Assembly: GCA_963812245.1 (NCBI GenBank)
Contig: CAWEUK010000002.1
Span: 744,001 to 808,000, forward strand
Source: Salsipaludibacter sp963812245
Lineage (GTDB): Bacteria > Actinomycetota > Nitriliruptoria > Nitriliruptorales > Nitriliruptoraceae
Direction of reading: 5' to 3'
DNA length: 64,000 bases
Position numbers and translations under genes: made by a program. Every line of letters begins with the position of its first letter. Position 1 is the first letter of the stretch. A model generated the notes under the pieces. It was not told the DNA's origin, made no database searches, and saw only the letters and a list, made by a program, of their open reading frames with translations. Shown one piece after another: positions 46,682-56,658 of this stretch.

Positions 46682-46830
46682 GGCACGTCCTCGGGGTCGG
46701 GGCGCGTCCGCAGCAGGTGGTCATGTGCGGACGTCGGTGGAGGTGGACTTCGGCAGGCTATGCCGCACGACGAGGACCGGCCCCGCAGTGGAGCCGGTCC
46801 TGGTCGTGGCGTCGTGGGCGCCACCCTTCG

Positions 46831-49052
46831 TCACACCTCCTTGGCGACCAGGGCAAACCCACCGTGTGCGGTGGCGTCGTAGCCCGACAGCCGCGAATAC
46901 CCGTTCTGGGCCAACGTCGAGACCCGGAGGGCCTGCGAGAAGGCTGCTCGCGGGCACGTCCCCAGCAGGTCGGCAACCGTGATGGTGTTGTTGCTGTGCG
47001 TCTGGCCCGAGAGCGTTCCATGGGCCCGGGCCGGTCTGGCCCACGTCGCCCGCGACGCTCGACCGGGACCTGTGGCGGTGTGTCGGTGCCTCGCACCACG
47101 TTGTAGCCCCAGCGCGCGAAGCCATTTGGGTGGACGGCGTCGAAGGACAGGTGCACCTTGTCGCCTGGCTGTGCGTACTGGTGGAACCCGCAGGAGTCCA
47201 GTTCGAGGTCACCGGCCGGTGGGCGGACCGCAGCCTGACAGCGGTTGTTGTCGACCCTGATCACCATGCGGAAGCCGATCATCTCATCGGCGGCGTTGCG
47301 GATCTGGTTGCCCCCTGGGGCGACACTGGTCGTGATGGGTCCGGTGAACGGGGCAGGCTCGTTGGTGATCCCGGCCTTGATGTGCTTCTGGGTCCAGTTC
47401 ACCAGCGCGCCGGCGGAGTCGAACAACTCCAACTTGAGCTCGTACCGACCGGCCGCCAGGTCCGGCGTCGCGGCCGACGTCGGACTGCCCAGCAACGACG
47501 CCGTCTCGAAGTGCGCGGACGCGAGGTCCTCGTGTTCGTTGAGGACGCGCCACTGGGCGTCGCCAGCGGGTGTCAGCACCGGCGGAATGCGAAACAGGTT
47601 GGGTGCCGGGGCCTCGGTCGTGGGCAGGGGGCCCAGGATCATGGCGGGGAACGACGTTCCCGTCGCCGTGGTCTCGCGATAGTGGCGTTGCACGGTCTTG
47701 GTCAGCGGCTTCCAGTCGTCGATCGGGACCGATCCCGTGGGGGCTGACGTCGATGTTCCGTCTGGTCCGCTGAGCCGGCGGACCGACCAGCGGTAGTAGT
47801 CGATCCCGGACCCGTCCAGGGACGGTGCGAAGTCCACACGTGGCTCGATCGTGCCTCCGAAGGGCTCGCCCGCAGTGGTCAGGCCCTCGGCCGCAGGGCC
47901 AGCGCTCGCGTCCTGGACCTCCTTGACCGCCACGTTGAGTCCCAGGGACAGGATGTTGACGTCGTGGTTGCCACTCGGGGTGCCGGCACAGGTGGGAATC
48001 CTTGGATCATTGACCGTGACCACGATCTCGTCGCTGCAGTCGTGGTTCCAGTGGACGTTGCACGGCATGGGCGGGCGATGGATCGTCTCCCAGCCGTCAC
48101 CGAAGTCGAATTCGACCCAGAAGTACAGGTCAGGAGTGTCGCTGCAGTCGTGGAAGTACAGATGCTGGAACCTGCCACCACCGTCGGTGTCGACCACCGC
48201 GATCTCGTCGCACCGCAACCATGGCCACAGCCAGTGCCAGTGACACAGCCACGGCAGGATGAGGTGTGGATGCGCGGCCAACGCCTTGCGGACGGTGGGC
48301 ACGGCCTGGCTTGTCAGTTGCGCCCGAATGCGGCCGTCGAGTTCCACGGTTGCGCGATCGCTCGCGAACACGCTGCCAGTTCCGAGGGTGCCGACCTCGT
48401 CGCCCATGGGTGCCCGGCTGCCGGTCGTGGCGCCGCCCAGCCGTCGCAGGTCGGGTGTGAGTTCCGGGCGGACCCGGCCAGCAAGGTCCCTGACTCGGCC
48501 GATGACAGGAGCAGGATCCGGCCCCGGCCGTGGGTCGGGAAAGGGGTCGGGATCCGGATTCGGGATCGGAATGGGGATCGGCACGACCGGCCGGTCGACG
48601 ATGTCGATGAGGTCGTCGCGCAGTCGAATGACGTCACGATCTGGCAGGCGGGCGATCAACTGCGGAATCGCATCCACCTCACAGATGTGCACGCGAGCAT
48701 CGCACACCGGACGACCGTCGGCGCGCTCGACTCGGCCCCTGATGAGGCAGATGCACCATGGCCAGTGCGCGACCACCGAGCCCGGCAACGTGATGGTGTC
48801 AGGCAGGCTGTCACGGCCCAGCAGGGGCTCGAATGCCCGTGCTCGTTCCAGCATGGATGGGGTGACCTCCTCGCCGATGTCGGAGGCAAGGAGCAGGCGC
48901 CCGGCCAGGACCTTGCCCTTGGCAGCTCGCAGTTGGACGGTTCCGTCGGTGACCTCGGCGCGCTCGACCAGTTCACCCTGTTCGTCGAACAGGTAGGCGA
49001 TGACGGGACCCTTGGCCTCGTCTGGTGTGGTGACCTTCATGGTGGTGGGCAT
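46831..49052 (-). CDS. Large uncharacterised multidomain protein (frameshifted near C-terminus)
   Basis: About 740 residues on the minus strand. The ATG at 49052 follows GGGGGAA. I do not recognise a named family. An N-terminal beta-rich region contains WCICLIRGRVERADGRPVCDARVHI, which resembles a carboxypeptidase-regulatory-like fold. A Pro/Asp linker (PIPIPIPNPDPDPFPDPRPG) follows, then a Trp/His/Cys block (LPWLCHWHWLWPWLRCDE), DLYFWVEFDFGDGWETI, HDCSDEIVV, and C-terminal beta segments with HPNGFARWGYNVVRG. A one-base shift near 47085 leads into HGTLSGQTHSNNTITVADLLG and the true stop at 46831-46833. No signal peptide is visible. The function is unknown. Confidence 0.68.
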
Positions 49053-49337
49053 GGTGGTTCCCCCGGATCTTGCCGCCGCGGGCAACGAACTCGCAACCGT
49101 CATCGCGGCCACCAGCATCGACCGCGTGGCAGCGGTCCCCGCCACCGGACGGCGGCAGGGTGAGGACCGTGATGGTCCCGGCATCAGGAGTCGAGCGGGA
49201 CCGGGCTGATACGTGATCTCGGGAGATCCACCAGGTGTGGGTGCGGGTGGACCGAACGATTGGACCACCGGTCGCCGGGACCTCGGGGCTGCCTCTACAT
49301 TCCAAGGTGTCCTCGACCGTGGAACGGAGGTGATCGC

Positions 49338-50306
49338 GTGGCACTCGGACTTGACGACGTCGGCCTGGGCGTGTGGACGTCCCCGGCTGGTCCGTCCGGC
49401 TGCACGGTGGTGTTGCCTCCGGACAAGACGGTCGGCTCGATCGCCGTTCGTGGCCAGGCGCCGGGGACCCGTGAGGCAGCCGCGCTCGCCCCGGCCGCCA
49501 GGATCCAGCATGTCCATGCCGTCGTGCTGTCGGGTGGTTCCGCCTTCGGCCTGGCCACCGCCGACGGCGTGATGCGGTGGTTGGAGGCGCAGGGGCGCGG
49601 TCAGCCCGTGCCCGGCGGCCGCATCCCCATCGTCGGCGCGGCGATCATCCTGGATGCCGCTGCCACCGACCCCGACGTGCGGCCCGACGCCGACGCCGGT
49701 TGGGCCGCGTGTGCGGCCGCCGGCGCCGCGGACGTCGAGGGCAGCGTGGGTGCCGGCGCCGGGGCACGAGTGGCCAAGACCGGCGGGTTCGACCACCTCG
49801 AGCCCGGGGGTCAGGGCATCGCAGTCGTGCGCCACGAGGACGTCGTGGTGTCCGCCATCGTCGTCAACAACGCCGTGGGAGAGGTCATCGACGAGGACGG
49901 CTCGATCCTGGTGGGGACCAGCCTGCCCGCCGGCGAGGCCCGCTGGCCCCATGACCCCGAGGCCATCGGCCGTGGGCTCGAGGAGTGGATGGCCGCCATG
50001 GCCGAGGCATCGGCCCCCGCCGAGCCCGACCTCGCCGAGGCCCGCAGCAACACGGTCATCGGGTGCGTCGTGACCAACGCCATCCTGACCAAGGGCCAGG
50101 TGCATCGGATGGCCGACCTGGCCCATGACGGCATCGCGCTGGCCGTGCGTCCCGCCCACACCTCGATGGACGGTGATGCCCTGTTCGGCCTGGCCACCGG
50201 GCGGGTGCCGGCGTCGCTGGACCTGGTCACGACCATGGCCGTCGAGGCCGTGGCCACGGCAGCACGACGCGGCCCCGTCGTGGCATCACACCAGGTCGGG
50301 GCATGA
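49338..50306 (+). CDS. P1 family peptidase (DmpA/L-aminopeptidase fold)
   Basis: 322 residues from GTG at 49338 after GGAGG. Family hallmarks are GCTVVLPP, the central block AVVLSGGSAFGLATADGVMRWLE, VKAGAGARVAKTGG-like GAGAGARVAKTGGF, and NTVIGCVVTNAILTKGQVHRMADLAHDGIALAVRPAHTSMDGDALFGLATG. DmpA relatives are self-cleaving N-terminal-nucleophile aminopeptidases; the cleavage site is expected near the NTVIG segment. Its stop overlaps tsaE, so it is the first gene of the t6A operon. Confidence 0.9.
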   Translation: MALGLDDVGLGVWTSPAGPSGCTVVLPPDKTVGSIAVRGQAPGTREAAALAPAARIQHVHAVVLSGGSAFGLATADGVMRWLEAQGRGQPVPGGRIPIVGAAIILDAAATDPDVRPDADAGWAACAAAGAADVEGSVGAGAGARVAKTGGFDHLEPGGQGIAVVRHEDVVVSAIVVNNAVGEVIDEDGSILVGTSLPAGEARWPHDPEAIGRGLEEWMAAMAEASAPAEPDLAEARSNTVIGCVVTNAILTKGQVHRMADLAHDGIALAVRPAHTSMDGDALFGLATGRVPASLDLVTTMAVEAVATAARRGPVVASHQVGA

Positions 50307-50887
50307 CGGCGTCGCTTCGATTCGCGACGGCCACGGCGGCCGAGACCAGGCAACTGGGGGCGGCGCTCGCCACCCTCGTGCAGGCCGGTGACGTGGTGTC
50401 GCTCAGCGGTGACCTGGGGGCGGGCAAGACGTGCCTGGTCCAGGGCCTCGCGCGTGGGCTGGACGTGACCCTGCCGGTCACCTCGCCGACCTTCATGCTG
50501 CAGAAGACCTATCCGGGCCGGGAACTGCTCGTGCACCTGGACGTGTACCGACTGGATCGGCTTCGCGACGTCGTCGACCTGGGCGACGACGCCATGGCAC
50601 CCGACGTTGTCACGGTGGTCGAGTGGGGCGACACCATCCAGTCGTTGCTGCCACCCGATCGCCTGGAGGTCGAACTGCGTCATCGCGACGGGTTGGCGCC
50701 GACGGGCGGCCAGGACGACCTTGACGACCTCGACCCGGCCCCGGAGCTGGACGCGCCGGTGGACGCGGATGGCGGACTCGTCGACCTGCCCCGTACCGTT
50801 GTGGCAACCATGCATGGCCGTTGGCAGGACCGCCGTGACGACCTGGCGGCGGCTGCACCCCACCTCCTCGAACCCGGGCACCCCTGA
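50303..50887 (+). CDS. tsaE: tRNA t6A biosynthesis ATPase TsaE
   Basis: ATPase that drives the TsaB-TsaD complex in making t6A at position 37 of ANN-decoding tRNAs. It has 194 residues, with Walker A GDLGAGKTCLVQGLARGL, TSPTFMLQKTY, HLDVYRLDR and VTVVEWGD. The C-terminus is extended by an acidic insert (DDLDDLDPAPELD), longer than usual. It overlaps both neighbours. Confidence 0.93.
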   Translation: MTASLRFATATAAETRQLGAALATLVQAGDVVSLSGDLGAGKTCLVQGLARGLDVTLPVTSPTFMLQKTYPGRELLVHLDVYRLDRLRDVVDLGDDAMAPDVVTVVEWGDTIQSLLPPDRLEVELRHRDGLAPTGGQDDLDDLDPAPELDAPVDADGGLVDLPRTVVATMHGRWQDRRDDLAAAAPHLLEPGHP

Positions 50888-51600
50888 TGCTGATCCTCGC
50901 AGTGGAGACCTCCACGCCACGATCCTCGGTCGCGCTGGTGGATCGTGACGGCCTCGTGGCCTCTGCCGGACTGGGCGTGCCACGACGGCATGGCGAGTTC
51001 GTCGGCTCGGCAGTCAAGTTCTGCCTGGACCAGTCCGGCCACACCATCGCGGACGTGACCGGCGTCGCGGCCGGGACGGGACCCGGCCTCTACACCGGGC
51101 TGCGGGTGGGGTTGGCGTTTGCCCAGGCCTTCGCGCAGGCCCGCCGCCTGCCCGTGGTGGGGCTGTCGGGCCTGGACGTGCTGGGGCACTCGATGCGCCA
51201 CAGCAGCTGTCCGGTGTACGCGATGATCGATGCCCGGCGAGGCCAGGTGTTCTGGGCGCGCTACGACCGTGTCCCCGGCGGCGTGCAGCGCGACGGTGAT
51301 CTGCGGGTCGGAGCGGCCGACGAGTTGGCAGCGGAGTTGATGTCGGTGGGCGGGGACGTGCTGGTCGTCGGCGACGGCGTGGATCCCAACCGCCAGGTGC
51401 TCGCCGACGCCGGTGTCGACCTCGACCACCACACCGACCGGGCACCGCTGGCGTCCGACCTGGCCATGTTGGCGCGTCCCCTGTTCGTCCGGGAGCAGAC
51501 CAGTCGTCCGGGCGAACTCGAGGCGATCTACCTGCGGCGGGTCGATGCCCAGATCGGCTGGCAGCAACGCGGTCGGTTGCAGGGAGGGTCGGCATCATGA
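50887..51600 (+). CDS. tsaB: tRNA t6A biosynthesis protein TsaB
   Basis: Non-catalytic ASKHA partner of TsaD. It has 237 residues: MLILAVETSTPRSSVALVD, AAGTGPGLYTGLRVGLAFAQAFA and VYAMIDARRGQVFWARY. It starts on the last base of the tsaE stop and its own stop overlaps rimI, giving a fully coupled tsaE-tsaB-rimI-tsaD order. Confidence 0.95.
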   Translation: MLILAVETSTPRSSVALVDRDGLVASAGLGVPRRHGEFVGSAVKFCLDQSGHTIADVTGVAAGTGPGLYTGLRVGLAFAQAFAQARRLPVVGLSGLDVLGHSMRHSSCPVYAMIDARRGQVFWARYDRVPGGVQRDGDLRVGAADELAAELMSVGGDVLVVGDGVDPNRQVLADAGVDLDHHTDRAPLASDLAMLARPLFVREQTSRPGELEAIYLRRVDAQIGWQQRGRLQGGSAS

Positions 51601-52217
51601 TCGACCACGCCGGCACACCGCGGTCGACCGGCGCTGGCGCGTCGGCGGCATCGGTCATCCTGCGTCCTGCCGTGCCCGGTGACCACGATCAGATCGTGGA
51701 ACGGCTCGACCTGTCCGGGTCGACGCGTCGACTGCTGCACCTTGACCTGGCCGGTGAGAAACCACGCCACGGCGTCGTTGCCCTGGACGTCGACGGCGTG
51801 ATCGGGTTCGCGATGTCGACGCGCCAGCCCGACGAGGTCCACCTGCTGGACATCGCAGTGGCGCCCTCGGTTCGTCGGCGCGGCATCGCCACCCGCCTGC
51901 TGACCTGGTTGGCCGCGGCGGCGATGGCTGAAGGTGCCACCGCCATGACCCTCGAGGTGCGGGCGTCGAATCCGGCCGCCCAGGCCCTCTACACCGCGGC
52001 CGGCTTCGTCGACCACGGCACTCGCCCCGGGTACTACCAGGACGGCGAGGACGCCGTCATCATGTGGCACCACGACCTGTCCGCGTTGGCCGCAGCCCTC
52101 ACGGGCACCTCGACCGCTCCCACCGGGGCAAGGTCGCCACGTGCCGATGACGCGCCAGTCCCCGCGGCGTCGCCACATGCCTCCACGACTTCCACCCCCG
52201 CTGCAAGGACTGCCTAG
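51597..52217 (+). CDS. rimI: Ribosomal protein S18 alanine N-acetyltransferase-like GNAT
   Basis: 206 residues. The GNAT core has HLLDIAVAPSVRRRGIATRLLTWLA (acetyl-CoA loop) and ASNPAAQALYTAAGFVDHGTRPGYYQDGEDAVIM, the RimI-type C-terminal signature. Extra Ala/Ser/Thr-rich residues at both ends are not conserved. The identity rests on the core plus the position between tsaB and tsaD; whether S18 is the substrate is not shown here. Confidence 0.9.
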   Translation: MIDHAGTPRSTGAGASAASVILRPAVPGDHDQIVERLDLSGSTRRLLHLDLAGEKPRHGVVALDVDGVIGFAMSTRQPDEVHLLDIAVAPSVRRRGIATRLLTWLAAAAMAEGATAMTLEVRASNPAAQALYTAAGFVDHGTRPGYYQDGEDAVIMWHHDLSALAAALTGTSTAPTGARSPRADDAPVPAASPHASTTSTPAARTA

Positions 52218-53260
52218 ATGTTGGTGCTCGGCATCGAGACCTCGTGTGACGAGACGGCCGTCGGCGTGGTCGAGGATCGCTTCCTCGTGCGCTCCAACGT
52301 GGTGGCGTCGCAGGTGGACCTGCACGCGCCGTTCGGCGGCGTGGTCCCCGAGGTTGCGGCACGTGCCCATCTCGAACTGATGCAGCCCACGATCGAACGG
52401 GCACTGGTCGAGGCCGGGTGTCGACTCTCCGACATCGACGCCATCGCGGTCACGGCCGGCCCGGGGTTGGCCGGCGCCCTGCTGGTCGGAGTGGCCGCAG
52501 CCAAGGGCCTGGCCCTGGGTGCCGACCTGCCGTTGCTCGGCGTCAACCACCTGCGTGCCCACGTCGAGGCAGCCCAGTTGGAATTCGGTGAACTGAGCCC
52601 GCCGCTCGTGGCACTGGTGGTGTCCGGCGGTCACACCTCGCTGGTGGTCCTGGAGGAGCCCGACGAGTCGGGGGCGCGCCCCGGGTTCCGCCAACTCGGC
52701 GCCACGATCGACGATGCCGCCGGAGAGGCCTTCGACAAGATCGCGCGGTTCCTCGGACTCGGCTATCCCGGCGGGCCCCAGATCGACCGGATTGCCCGCG
52801 AGGGCAACCCCAAGGCGTTCGACTTTCCGCGACCACTGGCGCGCGACGGCAGCTACAACTTCTCGCTGTCGGGGCTCAAGACCGCGGTGATCCGCGAACT
52901 TCGCCGCGAGGAGGCGGCCGGACGCGAGATCGACGTGGCCGACGTGGCTGCCTCGTTCCAGGAGGCCATCGTGGACGTCCAGGTCGCCAAGTCGGTCAGG
53001 GCCGCGACTGATCACGGGATCGACACGCTGGTGATGGCCGGTGGTGTGGCCGCCAACTCGCGCCTGCGGGCGCGGATGCACGAGGCCATGGTGCAGGCCG
53101 GTGGCCGCCTGCTGGTCCCGCACGTGCAGTTGTGCACCGACAACGGGGCGATGGTGGCGGCCGCCGGGGCCAACCTGCTGGCGGCCGGCATCGTGGCCGA
53201 CCTCGGCCTGGGGCTGACCCCAACCTGCCCCTGGCAGACGTCGTGGGGTCCGCCGGGTGA
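52218..53260 (+). CDS. tsaD: tRNA t6A transferase TsaD (frameshifted near C-terminus)
   Basis: Catalytic subunit that transfers the threonylcarbamoyl group to tRNA A37. The frame begins MLVLGIETSCDETAVGVVED. Metal ligands are in GVNHLRAHVEA, and VVSGGHTSLV, GEAFDKIARFLGLGYPGGP and LCTDNGAMVA follow. A base is missing at about 53222 in a C-run; the corrected C-terminus reads LTPNLPLADVVGSAG and stops at 53258-53260. The next gene starts at 53257, overlapping. Corrected length is about 347 residues, normal for the family. Confidence 0.94.
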
Positions 53261-54098
53261 TCGGGCGACCACGCTGGCGGCGACCCGGCATCGGCGAGGT
53301 GCCCACGATCGAACGATGGTTGACCACCTGGCCCGATCCGGGCATCGGCCCCGCGCGGCACATGTTCGCCCTGGCCTGCCTCGACGCCATGGGTCCTGAT
53401 GTGACCCGTGTCGCCACGGACGGGGATCGGTGGGCGATCTGCATCGTGCATCCCGGACGCACACTCGTCCCTGCCGGCGATCCCGGCCTGATCGCAAGAC
53501 TCGGGTTCCCGTCGCGTCGGTGGCGGATGATCATCGGTGACGTGGCCGCCTGTCGACCACTGCTGGATCCCGCCGGGCTCCCTGACGGGGTCCTGGTGCA
53601 CCACCAGCGGTTCATGCTGGTGGACCTCGAACGGGTGCCAGACGTGGCGGCGTTGCCCGATCCGGGCATCCGCGCCGCGGAGGCCGCAGACCTCGACGGG
53701 CTCGTGGACCTGGCGGTGCAACTGCACCTGGACGACGAGTTCGGTCCGGTCTCGGGGGCGATTCGGCGTGGGTATCGAGCGCGCATGCAGGGCTCGATCG
53801 ACAGCGGCCTGCTGCGCGTCGTGGGCCCGGTCGGCGCCCCGGTGGCCAAGTTGGAGCGGGCTGTGGCCTCGGCCCGTCGGGGCGTGCAACTGGCCGGCAT
53901 CGTCGTGACCCCGCCGGCGCGCTCGCAGGGGCTGGGTCGCGCCTTCGTGGCCGCCGCCGTGCGCGAGGCCCGCAGCCAGGCGGGCGGCCTGCCCGATCTC
54001 GCTTGCACGTCCGGGCCGCGAACACGCCGGCGATCCGCGCCTACGTGGCGGCAGGATTCGTGGATGTCGAGGAATGGCGCCTGGTCGTGCGTCCCTGA
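53257..54098 (+). CDS. GNAT family N-acetyltransferase (frameshifted)
   Basis: About 280 residues from GTG at 53257, overlapping the corrected tsaD stop. An N-terminal region of unknown role is followed by a GNAT core: IRAAEAADLDGLVDLAVQLHLDDEFGP, VQLAGIVVTPPARSQGLGRAFVAAAVREA. A frame change near 53998 leads into RLHVRAANTPAIRAYVAAGFVDVEEWRLVVRP and the stop at 54096-54098. The substrate is unknown. It is the last gene before the groESL promoter. Confidence 0.75.
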
Positions 54099-54239
54099 CC
54101 CCGAGGTGCGGTGGTGCGACGGCCTGGGGTGTGCCCGCAGCGCTGTCTGCGAGGACACACGGAAGGGCGCCAGCCCGACCCAATGGAGGAAACCTGCGTC
54201 CGGACGACGCAGGTCCAGCCCGTCTGCGGGTGCCTCGGA

Positions 54240-54265
54240 TTGCACTCTCCCGGGGCGAGTGCTAG
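54240..54265 (+). promoter_or_regulatory. CIRCE operator 1 (HrcA site)
   Basis: TTGCACTC, nine bases, GAGTGCTAG: a close match to the CIRCE consensus with the exact 9-base spacer. It predicts heat-shock control of groESL by HrcA. Confidence 0.85.
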
Positions 54266-54268
54266 CGT
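54240..54268 (+). promoter_or_regulatory. groESL promoter overlapping CIRCE 1
   Basis: A -35 TTGCAC (54240-54245) and a -10 TAGCGT (54263-54268) are 17 bases apart. Both overlap the first CIRCE operator, so HrcA binding would block polymerase directly. Confidence 0.65.
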
Positions 54269-54270
54269 CG

Positions 54271-54297
54271 TTGTCACTCCGGCCTCGTGAGTGCCAA
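54271..54297 (+). promoter_or_regulatory. CIRCE operator 2 (HrcA site)
   Basis: TTGTCACTC, nine bases, GAGTGCCAA: a second CIRCE, five bases after the first. Its slightly diverged arms suggest weaker binding or cooperativity. Confidence 0.75.
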
Positions 54298-54440
54298 CAC
54301 CCCCCACTCCCACACAGCGGTGGACGCGTGCTGCCTCGCACCGGAAACGACTTGGTCACGATCTCGTCGTGGCCAGCACGACAGACCACCCATCCGCGCG
54401 TCACCGCGACGCGCCAAACGACATGGAAAGGGAGGACACG

Positions 54441-54740
54441 ATGACCGACGTCAACATTCGTCCCCTCGAGGACCGTGTGCTCGTCACCGTCGACGACGCC
54501 GAGCAGACCACCGCCTCAGGGCTCGTGATCCCGGACACCGCCAAGGAGAAGCCACAACAGGGGACCGTCGTCGCCGTTGGGCAGGGCAAGTTCTCCGAGA
54601 CCACCGGCGAGCGCATCGCCGTCGACGTCAGCGCCGGGGACACCGTCCTGTTCAGCAAGTACGGCGGCACGGAGGTCAAGTACGAGGGCAGCGAGTACCT
54701 GTTGCTGTCGTCTCGTGACATCCTCGCCGTCATCGGCTGA
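54441..54740 (+). CDS. groES: Co-chaperonin GroES
   Basis: Ten-kilodalton lid of the chaperonin. It has 99 residues from ATG at 54441 after GGGAGGA: NIRPLEDRVLVTVDDAEQTTASGLVIPDTAKEKPQQGTVVAVG, with the mobile loop around TTASGLVIP, and KYGGTEVKYEGSEYLLLSSRDILAVIG. groEL follows 57 bases later. The long leader carries two CIRCE elements. Confidence 0.97.
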   Translation: MTDVNIRPLEDRVLVTVDDAEQTTASGLVIPDTAKEKPQQGTVVAVGQGKFSETTGERIAVDVSAGDTVLFSKYGGTEVKYEGSEYLLLSSRDILAVIG

Positions 54741-54797
54741 CCGACTTTCAAACTCGCTCCCTGACCGGGGGCACAAACCACGAAGAGGAGACCCGCA

Positions 54798-56429
54798 ATG
54801 GCGAAGATCCTGAGCTTTTCCGAGGACGGCCGCCGCCGTCTCGAGTCTGGTGTCAACCAGCTCGCCGACGCAGTCAAGGTGACGCTGGGGCCCAAGGGCC
54901 GCAACGTCGTCATCGACAAGAAGTGGGGCGCACCCACCATCACCAAGGATGGTGTCACCGTTGCTCGCGAGATCGAGCTCGAGGACGCCATGGAGAACAT
55001 GGGCGCCCAGCTGGCCAAGGAGGTCGCGACCAAGACCAACGACGTCGCGGGTGACGGCACCACCACCGCAACCGTGTTGGCCCAGGCCATCGTGAAGGAA
55101 GGCCTGCGCAACGTCGCTGCAGGCGCCAACCCGATGATGCTCAAGCGCGGCATCGACAAGGCCGTCGAGAAGGTCGTCGCCGAGATCGCGTCGCAGTCTC
55201 GCGACATCGAGACCCAGGACGAGATCGCCCAGATCGCCGGCATCTCGGCCAACAACGACGCCGAGATCGGCCAGACCATCGCCAACGCGATGGAGAAGGT
55301 CGGCAAGGACGGCGTCATCACCGTCGAGGAGTCGCACTCCTTCGGCATGGACCTGGACTTCGTCGAGGGCATGCAGTTCGACAAGGGCTACCTGTCGGCC
55401 TACATGGTCACCGACCAGGACCGCATGGAAGCCGTGTTCGAGGACCCCTACATCCTCATCGTCAACTCCAAGATCGGCGGCGTGCAGGACCTGCTGCCCG
55501 TGCTGGAGCAGGTCATGCAGGGCGGCAAGCCGCTCGTCATCGTGGCCGAGGACGTCGAGGGCGAGGCACTCGCCACGCTGGTCGTCAACAAGATCCGCGG
55601 CACCTTCCAGTCCGTGGCCGTCAAGGCCCCCGGGTTCGGTGAGCGTCGCAAGGCCATGCTCCAGGACATCGCCACCCTCACCGGTGGGCAGGTCATCTCC
55701 GAGGACGTCGGCCTCAAGCTCGAGAACACCACCGTCGACCTGCTGGGCACCGCCCGCAAGGTCGTGGTGACCAAGGACGACACCACCATCGTCGAGGGCG
55801 GCGGGGCCGAGGAGGCCATCGCCGGTCGCATCAACCAGATCAAGGCCGAGATCGACAAGACCGACTCCGACTGGGACCGTGAGAAGCTCCAGGAGCGTCT
55901 CGCCAAGCTGTCGGGTGGCGTGGCCGTGGTCAAGGTTGGCGCAGCCACCGAGACCGAGCTCAAGGAGGTCAAGCACCGCATCGAGGACGCGCTGAGCGCG
56001 ACCCGTGCGGCCGTCGAGGAGGGCATCGTCGCCGGTGGCGGCACCGCCCTGCTGCAGGCCGTCAAGGTGCTCGACGCTGCCGACGGCGACGGTGACGAGG
56101 CCACGGGATGGCGCATCGTGCGCGACTCCCTCAAGGCCCCGCTGTACTGGATCGCCACGAATGCCGGCCTCGAAGGTTCGGTCGTCGTCGAGAAGGTCAA
56201 GGGCATGGAGCCGGGCGAGGGACTCAACGCCCTGACCGGCGAGTACGGCAACCTCATCGAGCAGGGTGTCATCGACCCGGCCAAGGTGACGCGTTCGGCA
56301 CTGCAGAACGCGGCGTCCATCGCCGGTCTGCTGCTGACCACCGAGGCACTGATCGCCGACAAGCCGGAGCCCGAGGCTGCGGCCGGTGGCGGCGGTCACG
56401 ACCACGGCATGGGCGGCATGGACTTCTGA
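54798..56429 (+). CDS. groEL: Chaperonin GroEL
   Basis: Sixty-kilodalton chaperonin subunit of 543 residues. The equatorial domain has VKVTLGPKGRNVVIDKKWGAPTITKDGVTVA and the ATP loop DVAGDGTTTATVLAQ. The apical domain and hinge are normal, and the C-terminus is HDHGMGGMDF, a short His-containing GGM tail rather than the long GGM repeat. It is the copy linked to groES; a strong terminator follows. Confidence 0.97.
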   Translation: MAKILSFSEDGRRRLESGVNQLADAVKVTLGPKGRNVVIDKKWGAPTITKDGVTVAREIELEDAMENMGAQLAKEVATKTNDVAGDGTTTATVLAQAIVKEGLRNVAAGANPMMLKRGIDKAVEKVVAEIASQSRDIETQDEIAQIAGISANNDAEIGQTIANAMEKVGKDGVITVEESHSFGMDLDFVEGMQFDKGYLSAYMVTDQDRMEAVFEDPYILIVNSKIGGVQDLLPVLEQVMQGGKPLVIVAEDVEGEALATLVVNKIRGTFQSVAVKAPGFGERRKAMLQDIATLTGGQVISEDVGLKLENTTVDLLGTARKVVVTKDDTTIVEGGGAEEAIAGRINQIKAEIDKTDSDWDREKLQERLAKLSGGVAVVKVGAATETELKEVKHRIEDALSATRAAVEEGIVAGGGTALLQAVKVLDAADGDGDEATGWRIVRDSLKAPLYWIATNAGLEGSVVVEKVKGMEPGEGLNALTGEYGNLIEQGVIDPAKVTRSALQNAASIAGLLLTTEALIADKPEPEAAAGGGGHDHGMGGMDF

Positions 56430-56467
56430 GTCCAGCCCTGCCGGGTCACACGACCCCAGCACTGCAC

Positions 56468-56501
56468 GCGAATGCCCCGCCCCATCCGGCGGGGCATTCG
56501 C
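56468..56501 (+). terminator. Terminator after groEL
   Basis: A perfect 14-bp stem (56468-56481 and 56488-56501) with a CCATCC loop, 38 bases after the groEL stop, followed by TTGTGG. Confidence 0.8.
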
Positions 56502-56644
56502 CTTGTGGGGGGCTGGCGACGTCGATCGCGCCGGTCACGCAGCACCTTGGCCCCATGCCCGGCCTGGCACACCTCCTGCCTCGTGGAATGCCCTGTGGTG
56601 ACCGTTCGCATGCACGAGATCCCAGAGCCTGCCCGGTCCGTCGA

Positions 56645-56650
56645 TAGGAT
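56645..56650 (+). promoter_or_regulatory. -10 element for the next gene, possible leaderless start
   Basis: TAGGAT ends eight bases before the ATG at 56659, with no Shine-Dalgarno between. This is the spacing expected for a leaderless transcript. Confidence 0.4.
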
Positions 56651-56658
56651 GTCGTGCA

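Noticed and set aside
46758..50159. A 1133-codon minus-strand frame starting inside the P1 peptidase
   Set aside because: Only the part from 49052 downward has protein-like character and a ribosome site; the N-terminal third is antisense to the peptidase gene. I annotate 46831-49052 instead.
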